A stretch of DNA of 64,000 bases from Fallopia convolvulus (lineage: Eukaryota; Streptophyta; Magnoliopsida; Caryophyllales; Polygonaceae), in NCBI GenBank assembly GCA_964016875.1, contig OZ024735.1, forward strand, positions 5,255,338-5,319,337, read 5' to 3'. The notes under the pieces are model-generated. The model worked only from the letters and a program-made list of their open reading frames with translations. It ran no database searches and was not told the DNA's origin. Positions 1 through 8,781 of the stretch are shown here, in pieces. Position 1 is the first letter of the stretch, and each line of letters starts with the position of its first letter. The position numbers and the translations under genes were made by a program.

Positions 1-1
1 T

Positions 2-2237
2 GATGAAGTTGATGAGGATCTAGTTTCTTCCAAGGGAAAGGAGAAGGCAGAAGAGTACAATAAAATGGAAGAGCCAGCTTGGGTTAAGTCTTTGAGGGAA
101 AGTATGTGTTCCCTGCAAGATGATATGATTAGAATGATGAAAACTCTTTAGAGTCAAGTGCAGCGTGTTGAGATGCAAGTTGTGAAAGTTAACAGCAGGG
201 TTGATAGAATTGAAAAGAAACTGAAATCTAAAGACCAAGATTCTGTTTCTGATGATAACAGTGATGAGATTCGCATTGTAAGTGTGGAACCAGTGAGAGA
301 AAGTGATTGCAAAGGCATTGAGTCTTTAAGGTTGTCCCTTGATGATGACATTTCTGTTAAAGATGGAGGTGAAGGTATGCATTTGCAGTTGGTGAAGTAT
401 GTTCCACTAGATATAATTCCAAGGCAAGAGCAAGGCAAGAGCAAGGCCACTAAGTTGGTTGAGCCTGTGAAAGATGGTAAAGAGCATGGTGGTGATGACA
501 AAGAAGTTAATGAGGATGAACCAGTGAAGGATCAAGTTGGTTGTGATGACATGGAAGTTAATCATTAAGAACCAATTGTGGATAAAGCAAGGGTTGATGA
601 TAGAGAAGATGTTGATGAACCTGTCAAAGATCAAGCGGAGGTTGATGACAGAATTGATGACCCAGGTGAGTTAGGTTCAAGCTTTTTTTCTGTCTCCTCG
701 GATGAGTTAGGTTTTGACATGCGTGGACTTTTACAAGATGTAATGGATAATTGTTCTCAACTTACTGAGCATGGTCATTTGTTTGGTTCTTTGTTTCAAG
801 CTTCAAAAGAAGGTGCAACCTCTGAGATTGATGAAATTTTTCATAATCCAACGGTTCAATCTGATGATGATGCAAAGGAAACAGTTGAACTTAGGAGGTC
901 TACCAGATTTTTGAAGCCAGGTGCTTCAACCACAACTCCATATACTGTTGAGAAGGATAAGAAGTTAAAGAAAAAGAGGGTTGCTGCATTGCCTAAGGCT
1001 CCAAAGCATTCTTTTTATGAAGATGATGTTCGTAAACCATTTTACGATTGGTATAATAATGGGTATGTTATTTATTAGTTATGTTATCTGTTTTTTTTTG
1101 TGATGATAGTAATGTTCTGACAGTTTGTGACGATAGTATTGCGATGATAGTGTGTTTATAATGTGATGATGACAGTAATGTTATGATGACAGGGTTTTTT
1201 TGTGTTGATTGCATCGTGATGACAGTTATGTGATAATGATGATGTTGACTGCATGTTTATAATGCTCTGATGACAGTCTGTTTTTTTTTGTGTTAGTGAA
1301 AAAAATGCTACTATGGCTGGATCTGGTCAAATGCTGGACAAGAAATTTTTAGACTGCTGAAGACTAGAGGTCTTTGGTTAGGAGATGAGGTAAGTATATG
1401 ATCAAGTGATATTTTGTTTGTTGTCAAATTAATTATGTGACATTTCATGTCTTTTTGTAGCATTTCTGCGAGGCTTTGTATTATTTGAGGAAAATTATAC
1501 ATGATCACGCTGATGACTTCAAGAATGTGGTTATTATGGATTGGATTTGGTACAAGTTATTCACGCCTTTTGAAGTGGAGCGTTATATCGTTCGAAATGA
1601 TAAAGTGCCAAGCGATGTGTTCGATTATTTTACTGGTTGGAAGCCTCGTCTATTTGGGAAATCATGGGTTCGTGGTGAGGTGACAAAGGTTTATACACCA
1701 GTTCACCTTTCAAAAGAGAGGCGTGAACATTGGGTTGTATTGGAGATTAACTTGCATCGTCGCCACATGACTGTATTTGACTGTTTTCGGGATTAGTTTA
1801 CGATGGAGGAGCTTTCCAGTTATATACATCCTTTTACCAAGCTTCTTCCGTTTCTAATGAAGAAAAATGGGAGGTTTGATCATCTCGAGGGCTTGGATGC
1901 TGATTTCACTTGGTCTAGAGACGCTTTGGTTTGTCAAGATTATTCTGGGTAGGTTGCCTTGTGTTATTTTAATTCAGTTATCCTGTGTTATTATGTATAT
2001 TTTTTTGATTAATTCAGTCATTTTGTTTTAATTTTCAGTGGTAATTGTAGTGTCTATTGCATCAAGTATATTGAAGCTCTTGCATTGGGACTTAGCTTGG
2101 ATGGTCTTGATGATGCGCACATGTTGGCTATTAGAGAGAAGATGGCCATAGATTTTTTTAACTTCCATTGGGTGGTTGATCAAAAATTGGATCTGGCTGT
2201 TGGAGATGGATATAGATGTATTGTTAGTGGAATGTAA
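2..2237 (+). pseudogene. Ulp1/C48-type SUMO protease-like gene of a MULE, decayed, 5' end outside window
   Basis: C48 peptidases of the Ulp1 family process SUMO precursors and remove SUMO from proteins; plant MULEs often carry diverged copies. The reading frame from base 2 runs to about 1062 and encodes an acidic, repeat-rich linker (DEPVKDQ units) and the segment ELRRSTRFLKPG. A second piece at about 1297-1389 encodes NAGQEIFRLLKTRGLWLGDE. It is followed by an intron at 1390-1460, an exon at 1461-1948, an intron at 1949-2038 and a last exon at 2039-2237. The catalytic residues look kept: His in EHWVVLEI (codon 1728), Asp in VFDCFRD (codon 1779), Gln in CQDYSG (codon 1935) and Cys in GNCSVYCIKY (codon 2046). 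In-frame stops lie at 149-151 (TAG), 566-568 (TAA) and 1794-1796 (TAG). The first intron (donor at 1063, acceptor near 1296) does not restore the frame. It is therefore broken despite its readable protease core. Confidence 0.8.
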
Positions 2238-2599
2238 TTTGTGATGATAGGTGATGACAGTGTTAGGTCTTGTGGTTGATGACAATGTTTTAACTTTTGT
2301 TTAGGTGTTTGATGACAATGTAGGAGATGGATATAAATACTTGTAAAACCTTTTATTGTGATAACAGTAATTGTTCTTGCAAAATTTATGTCTTTTTTGA
2401 TATTCAACTGTGATGACAGTAATTGTGATGACAGTAGATCTTACGAGATACTACATACTAATATTAAACTGGGAAATAATTCGATAACAAATAAAGAAAG
2501 AGAAATCCCATGAAATGCAACATACAACAGTCAAAACGCCAACTAGAAGATTCATGGTATAATCATATTAAAAGAGAAAAATATTGAATAAGAAACCCT
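2238..2599. other. Convergent 3' spacer between the Ulp1-like and SUMO-like genes
   Basis: No coding signal was seen. The spacer holds several copies of the TGATGACA word (around 2249, 2275, 2309, 2410 and 2426), some run together. Both neighbouring genes end here, so it probably holds both polyadenylation regions. Confidence 0.6.
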
Positions 2600-3042
2600 T
2601 CATTGTTGTATTGTTGGTTTGATTGTTCTGATCTCAGAATCTTCATTAAGGCCAAGCTGCAAAGAAAGCATTATCATGATGTCATGTATATGTTCTGATG
2701 ACAAGAAATTGGATTTTCATGAACACTTACAGAAATATATGTGTCTCCTTCAATACGTGATGTGATATCGATTTCGCTTAAGAAGAATTTCATAAATCCT
2801 GGTGGTACCCCGTTCATAATGTTATAACGGTTCACCAATATCGACAATGGTGTGTGTGCTCTTATTCTTATTGGTGTTCTCTCATTAGTCTATGCATGGA
2901 ATAGAAAATTTGTTAGTTTTCATGAAATATACGGTGTACAAAAAGAATTATATGGACTGATTGCTACCTCAACGTTCACCATTGTGAAGATGACGAATGG
3001 ATTGACGTAGGTTCTTCTGGTTATGGCATTCCTTCTTGACAT
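2600..3042 (-). CDS. Small SUMO-like (Rad60-SLD/ubiquitin-like fold) protein encoded inside the MULE, three exons, 96 aa
   Basis: Each exon is too short to stand out as an open frame. The model is exon 1 3042-2968 (25 codons), exon 2 2889-2731 (53 codons) and exon 3 2656-2600 (18 codons plus TGA). Both introns are phase 0 with GT-AG ends (gtagca...catag and gtaagt...tgcag). The product starts MSRRNAITRRTYVNP and then follows the SUMO beta-grasp in order: strand 1 FVIFTMVNVE, strand 2 TPIRIRAHTP, helix LSILVNRYNIMNG, strand MKFFLSEIDI, then TYISLGLNEDSEIRTI. These match the SUMO positions of the VKxQDG strand, the FRIK strand, the LKKLMxAYC helix, FLFDG, and TPDxLxMEExDxI. The C terminus reads KPTIQQ, so the di-glycine needed for conjugation is absent. 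The gene lies next to a SUMO-protease-like gene and on the same strand as the transposase. No premature stop is present, but at 96 codons this is weak evidence of selection. SUMO homology is inferred from motif order; expression is unknown. Confidence 0.66.
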
Positions 3043-3603
3043 GGTTGAATTGAAATGTGTTTTCTGTTGTTGTTGAGAACTTTTTTTTTATTTTCTGGAA
3101 TGAGAGTGTTTTGTGATGATAGAAGTATACTTTTTATATGAGAATTTTAAAATAGCAAATTAAAAGCAAATCTTTTTGAATGAATGACCTTTTTTACAAT
3201 GTATTTATGGATTTTATCTATTCATTGGTCTTTTTAAAGCTATTTTTGATGATATGCTTTGAAAATAGAAAATTGCTTTTTTGATGATAGGCTGTTTGAT
3301 ACTGTTATCAAAATAGAGGGTAAAGGTTCATGTGCACCAATGCATGCATGGATGTGTAATAAATGAATGTTATCTGAAAGAATATGAGAGAATTCAAACA
3401 AATTCAATTCAATATATGCATTTGCTTATTTGATTTTGTTTTAAATGACAATTGTAAAGACAATAGTGATGACAGTAATAAAAACAGTTGAATAGTACTG
3501 GATATTGATGACAACAGTTTTATGATGACAATAACAGAAATATTGTATATCGATGACATCAATCCGATTGTACTGATGACAACAGAAGGAAATGAAGGAA
3601 ATT
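3043..3603. other. Spacer between the SUMO-like gene and the transposase gene
   Basis: No coding signal was seen. It would contain the promoter of the SUMO-like gene, directly upstream of 3042 on the minus strand, and the 3' end of the transposase gene. A cluster of TGATGACA words lies at about 3460-3585. Confidence 0.5.
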
Positions 3604-5942
3604 CTATTCTATAATATTTGTGGTGTTGCTTGATTCAGCTGAAACCTTATCCTTCTTAGCATTCTTGCTTCTCTTTGTATTGAACTCGCCTTTGGAAGGG
3701 ATCCTTTTTCTTTTAGGTCTCCCAGTCATCCTTCTCACATTTAGTGGATGACATATTGTGCTTTTAACTTCTACAGGCACATCCCAATATGTTTTTGGAG
3801 GAAGTGGGTAGATTGAAACTTCGTATGTTGAGGACCAAGCTTCAAATTGGTAGTACTCACTGATAAAGCTTCTCAATGGGTATTGCATTTGCTGAATTGC
3901 AGCAAGGGCATGAACACAAGGGATTTTTTCTAAGTCAAACATCCGGCAACTGCATGTTTTTTGAGCTAGATTGACCACACCGGAGAAGTCTCCATTGAAG
4001 ACTTCGAACTGAGAATTATTTAGGACTTTAACGCCATATCTCTTTGATTTCTTGCATCTTAGCTCAAGAATCTTATGTATTGTTGGTGGCAGTTGGTTGG
4101 TGTTCTCTTGGATTGTTTGCTTACGCTCTGCAAACCATCTTGACAACAAATCTCTGATGAATTCCAAGAGAGCAACAACAGGGAAAGATCTTGCTTGTTT
4201 CAAAACGTTGTTGAGACTTTCTGAGTTGTTGGTGGTCATTATGTTGTACCTATCTCCATTAAAGTGTACTCTTGACCACTTTTCTAGTCATGCATCCCTT
4301 AAATATTGTCCCATATCTGGATTCTTTGAACAAATGTCTTGGAAGTATTTGTTGAAGTCTGTCATCGTGCAAGATTCAGCTGCTTGCTTGAACAACTTTG
4401 CAATCCCTTTTTCCTTGAATCTTGTAATGAGATTTTGCTTCAAATGCCGAATACATATCACGTGTTTTGCACATCTGTAGACTGATTCAACAGATTTTCC
4501 AATGCTTAAATGTTGATCTGACACGAACACTAACTCACTAGAGCATGGAATTACAGTTAGCAACTGATCAAAAAACCACTTCCAAGCTTTATCATTCTCA
4601 GAATCCACTATGGCATAAGCGAGAGGATATATCTGTTGGTTTACATCTTGTGCTGAAGCAGTAATTAAAACTCCCAAATATTTGTTGTGTAGATGCGTTC
4701 CATCTACTTGAATGACCTGCATTTGATTATGAAGATAGATGAGAAATCAAAATTGATGACAGTTAGTCATGAATATAAGTGATGACAGCTTATCATAGTG
4801 ATGACAGTACCTTTTTCAATTGATTAAAACCTCTAATTGATGCTCCGATTGATACGAAGACATACTTGAATCTGCCTTGGCTTTCAACTTCGAGGCATGT
4901 GTACGTGTCTTGGTTTGTTCTTTTGATCATGTGACAATATGATGGGAGCATCTCATAGTTTTCTTCCGGTGATCCTCTTATCAGCACTTGTGCCCATTGT
5001 TGTGCCTTCCAAGCTTTCCAGTAGCTAATATTTTGCAAGTAATCATTTCTCATGTCATTCATGATCATACTTGGGTCTGGTCCCTTGTTAACACCATCAA
5101 ACCTGTGATGACAACGATGTATTTTCAGGAGGTGACAGAGATGACAGCCATGACAGTGATTACAAAATAGAAACATACCTTGAACATCTCACTTCGAATG
5201 GGCATGTATGGTTTTCATTGAATTTCTTCACCTCAAAATAACTCAAGCCTTTCAGTTTTGATGCCACCAATTGCCATTCACATTCTTTATGTACACATTT
5301 CAGCGAGTAGTAGTCTTTCCTTGATCTGTGCACTTTGAAACCATAGCTCTCCTTTATTGCTTGGTTATATATTGCAGTCTTTAGATCTTCTTTTGTTACA
5401 AACAGTTGCCCTACTTGAACAAACTGATTATCTGGTGGATGATCAACTTCTTCATCATCATCATCAGATATCATTGCATTTTCATGTGCATCATACATTT
5501 CTAGTGGTTGGTAGCTGTTGTTTACACTTGATGACAGTTGCATATTCTCAGTTGCAAGCTTTTTTCCCTTCGATGACAGTTGCGTATTCTCAGTTGCAAG
5601 CTCTTTTCTTTTCCTTCTTCCATTTATTGTAACATAGATAGGCAAACCCCAAGCAACTTGAGGTGTATTTCTAATCTGGTAGAATGATTTGAGATCTTCA
5701 TCTGTCTCAATTGTGAAAGGACTTGTCACCTTTTTTGTTGGATGTAGGTGTGATAGGTTGATTTCTGCTGGTTGTGAGTTCATTGCAAACCTTGCCACAA
5801 TCTTCTTCTTTAGATCGTCTAGTGTTACATCCTCCTCCAACAAAAATGCTTTCGAATTTACATCATCACCAATATAAAGACATTCACCATTGTTTGTCTT
5901 CCATCCTCCACCAACACAGACAGTTAGAACCTTGATATCCAT
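3604..5942 (-). pseudogene. mudrA-like MULE transposase, three exons, one internal stop
   Basis: This is the DDE transposase of the Mutator superfamily. Exon 1 is 5942-5179, exon 2 5102-4811 and exon 3 4716-3604. The introns have gtatgt...cacag and gtactg...tgcag ends, and phases agree throughout (about 722 codons). Residues 1-115 form a PB1-like N-terminal domain (start MDIKVLTVCVGGGW). A MuDR zinc domain follows at about 172-250 (SLKCVHKECEWQL, then ENHTC). The catalytic Asp residues are in VIQVDGTHL (about 357) and LVFVSDQH (about 419). The Glu lies in NNSESLNN, and a SWIM zinc finger reads CSCRMFDLEKIPCVHAL. A TGA at 4288-4290 interrupts the frame between RDA and LEKWSR, between the second Asp and the Glu. 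Apart from that codon the whole protein is readable, so inactivation looks recent. Exon 1 carries an in-frame duplicated segment around TENxQLSS. Confidence 0.88.
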
Positions 5943-6780
5943 TTGTTGTCATCATTTGTAATCAACAAACGCCAATTAGAGACATCACAAACATTGTCAT
6001 CAACTAACATCTATCATCAAAAAATATATCATCATCTAAACATGAAATATGTCATCAAATAACATGAACACTGTCATCATGAACGACTGTCATCACTAAC
6101 ATCTATCATCAAAACAATGTCATGATGAACCACTGTCATCACTAACATCTATCATTAGAAATTTGACATCATCTAACATCAACAATGGCATGAACTAACA
6201 TGAACACTGTCATCACAAAGACTGTTATCAACTAAACTTCACCACTGTTATCACAAACACTGTCATCAAATTGACTGTAATTATGAACAGTGTCATCAAA
6301 TTGGAGATTTTTAAAAAAAAACGTTTTATTGAATTATCATCCCATAAACATGATGATGACAGTTTTCCATGGCAGATCTAACATCAAAATTGAAACTTTG
6401 TTACGTATGTAGATTATATCTCGTGAAATATGATGACAGTGTCTGGGAAACTTGCCTCGTTGTAGATGACAAGACAAAGGATTTTGATTGCCTTGTAGGT
6501 AAAACGATTGCTAGCGACGAAAAACGACTAGTAATCGGTCGTGAATCGTGATGACACCTGGAATGAATTCGACGAGCTTTCAATGGCGAAATTTGCGATT
6601 AACTTTTGATGACAGGAATCGAACGTGAAAACGAGACCAATGCGTTCGTGATGACAACTGGAATGAAATCGACTGATTTCAATCGCGAAAGCGATGACAA
6701 TAGGATCGCGAAAGCGATGGGAAGCTAGCGTGAGGAAGGAAGAGATCGAGTTTCGCGGAATATGGGTGCGCGCGAGCCGT
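5943..6780. other. Upstream and subterminal region of the MULE
   Basis: This is the presumed transposase promoter and right end of the element. From 5945 to 6300 the TGATGACA word runs in reverse complement and is clustered every 20-40 bases; from 6350 to 6660 it returns to the forward direction. A 60-codon open frame at 6369-6551 has a good start context but no recognisable domain. No terminal inverted repeat can be confirmed because the left end is missing. Confidence 0.45.
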
Positions 6781-6955
6781 TTTGCTATTTACCTAATTTT
6801 CCCAATTCTCCTAATATCCACCTAATTAGCCTCCTAATATTTGCTATATAATTAATTCGTCCTATAATTAATTTACATACGCTCGTCGAGTTCAATCACA
6901 ACCTCAAATTGAAATTAAAAGAAGACCATATATCATATTAAATTGGTCTTTATTG

Positions 6956-8022
6956 AGAACTACGTAATGACTTGACGCTTTTTATAAGCTACGTAGGAAC
7001 TCGATATTAAATATAATATATATCGAGTACAGTCGCATACACATAAAAAATTAATTTAATATACTTGTTCTATTTTAAGAACTATGTATAATATGATGCT
7101 CTTTTAATGACCTATGTGAAAAAACTTGATTAATACATAATGTCGAGTTGACACACAAAATTTAAGTTGACTTTCAAACATAAGGTAAAGTCGATAATAA
7201 AATTAAATAGTTCCTTTCAAGAACTACGCCCAATTTGATCTTCTTTAAAAGTGTATGTAGGGCGTCCAATAAAAAATATATACATATTGGGTCTAATATA
7301 CATGCAAATGATAGTTGAAGAGAGTTTGGGCAACTCTTCCTAGAAGGTGGGTCCGAATTCAATTATGTGATGCATGAAAACAAATTTAATAGACAAAATA
7401 TCCAAAATGTTAATTTTTGAACTACGATGACTTGATTCTGATTCGTCAGATACGTAGGAAGCTCAATATAAAGCAAAAAGCTCATTGAGTTCAGTCACGA
7501 TCAAAAATAAAATCATATTTAATCGAACATTTGGTTCTTTGAGACCTACATTCGACTCGATATCTCTTTTAAACGAGTCGTGTAGGATACTCGACATTTA
7601 TAAGTTTGAGTCCAATCATAAATATTAAGTTGACTTTTAAATATAAATATAAATATAAAGTCAAGATTCAATCTATATTATTTGATACCTAGAACTACGT
7701 TTGACTTGATTCCATATCATATAAGTGGATACGTAGGACGTTTGACATAACATATAAATATGTCATATTCAGTCATAAATTAAATTAAAAATATATAAAT
7801 CTTTAAACACTTGTTTGATAGTGAAGAGATTAGACAACCCTTCCTAGAAGTTGGGTTTAATCGTATTCACGTCGTGTAGATGATAGTTGGTTTGAGTCCG
7901 AGCAACCCTTCCTAGAAGGTGGGTTCGAGTTCGTTCCACTGATGCGTGAAAGTCAAACCAAACACCAAAATTAAAACACTTTGAACTACGTAAGACTTGA
8001 TTCTCCTTAAAGAGATACGTAG
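6956..8022 (+). repeat. Array of about seven degenerate hairpin units with GAACTACGT / GATACGTAGG arms
   Basis: Units begin near 6956, 7078, 7219, 7417, 7539, 7691 and 7979. Each reads roughly GAACTACGT, then GACTTGATTC, then a variable loop, then GATACGTAGGA; the outer arms ACTACGTA and TACGTAGG can pair. The stretches 7325-7460 and 7895-8025 also share a preceding block (CTTCCTAGAAGGTGGGT), so a larger unit of about 575 bases was duplicated. The surrounding DNA is AT-rich and non-coding. The same hairpin occurs twice, inverted, in the hAT element at 61440-61490 and 62045-62115. Confidence 0.65.
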
Positions 8023-8329
8023 GCAACCCACCAAAACTGGGTGCAACCCAAATCATAAAAACCACTTAATATTTTGTATCGGTATTACTTTTAATCAAAA
8101 GAGTCAAAAGAGAGGGTCAAACTAAAATAAAAATAATTTAAATGTGTTTTGCAATTTTGTGTACATTTTTGTTCAACAATTTTTGTTTAAAATTGTCATT
8201 TTTACATGTTTTTTATACATAGTTAACTAGTTATTATAGTTTTCTTTTATGGATTTGGTATTCCTTTACCATTTTAACAAGTTGGATCTACCCCAAAGTG
8301 AAAAGTGGGAAGTGGAAAAATTATATTAG

Positions 8330-8497
8330 TTTGATGGGTGAACGGGTCACCCAAATAACACATGGATGACATGTGGTTTGGGTGACAGGTATAACATTTC
8401 ACGGGTGACAGGTGGATCAGGTGGAGCATGTATACTTACAGATCAGGTGGTAGAAGTGCTCGACCCACCCATAACCCAACCCATTGACAACCCTACT
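8330..8497. mobile_element. Terminal region of a non-autonomous hAT-like element
   Basis: The stretch ends in CATTGACAACCCTA, and its complement begins TAGGGTTGTCAATGGGTTGG, a form typical of plant hAT termini. The preceding bases hold repeated GGGTGACAGG and ACCCA-type words. The other end was not found; it may lie to the left, so that the hairpin array at 6956-8022 would be inside the same element. That link is inference. Confidence 0.35.
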
Positions 8498-8781
8498 AGA
8501 GTCTAAAAGAGTGCTCACATTGTTGCCAAAAAAAAGCAAAAAGTGTATTCACATATTATAAAGTGTTGAAAGCAATTTCATAGTAGATGTACATTGGATA
8601 ACATTTGGGTCAAAGTGTCAATACCAAACTACACCTGGCAAAAGGGTGTGCCATATGACTCGTGTCTACTAGGAAATAAACACGAAAATTTCACACCTCC
8701 AATGTACGCACAGTTTTACACTTGGATCACTCAGTATACAAGAACAAAAAAACTCAAGCTTTTGTACATATGATTCTTTTC

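Larger units (their letters stand above)
1081..6663. repeat. Dispersed TGATGACA(GT) word array of the MULE
   Basis: The word TGATGACA, often extended to TGATGACAGT, occurs about 25 times on the plus strand between 1160 and 6655, and its complement TGTCATCA about nine times between 5945 and 6300. Examples are near 1163, 1183, 1215, 1269, 2249, 2410, 2426, 3465, 4744, 4780, 4799, 5106, 6356, 6431, 6548, 6607 and 6648. It lies in introns, spacers and upstream DNA, and in a few coding places. Near-variants with GATAGT are interspersed. Subterminal transposase-binding words are known in CACTA and Ac/Ds elements; a similar role here is only a suggestion. Confidence 0.75.
1..6780. mobile_element. 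Mutator-like element carrying Ulp1-like, SUMO-like and mudrA-like genes (left end outside window)
   Basis: The three genes in this stretch lie in the arrangement Ulp1-like (+), SUMO-like (-), mudrA-like (-), so the protease gene converges on the other two. MULEs carrying Ulp1-type peptidase genes are known in plants (Kaonashi-type elements, CUMULE). A TGATGACA word recurs in the non-coding parts and introns of all three genes and disappears near 6700, which is the main reason to treat the block as one element. The right boundary is an estimate: base composition and motif content change between about 6720 and 6790. The left boundary, and therefore terminal inverted repeats and target duplication, cannot be seen. 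The element is probably immobile now, because the transposase has an in-frame stop. Confidence 0.75.

Noticed and set aside
6369..6551. 60-codon frame with good start context in the MULE right end
   Set aside because: No domain, no splice partner, and it overlaps the presumed subterminal region; not enough to call a gene.
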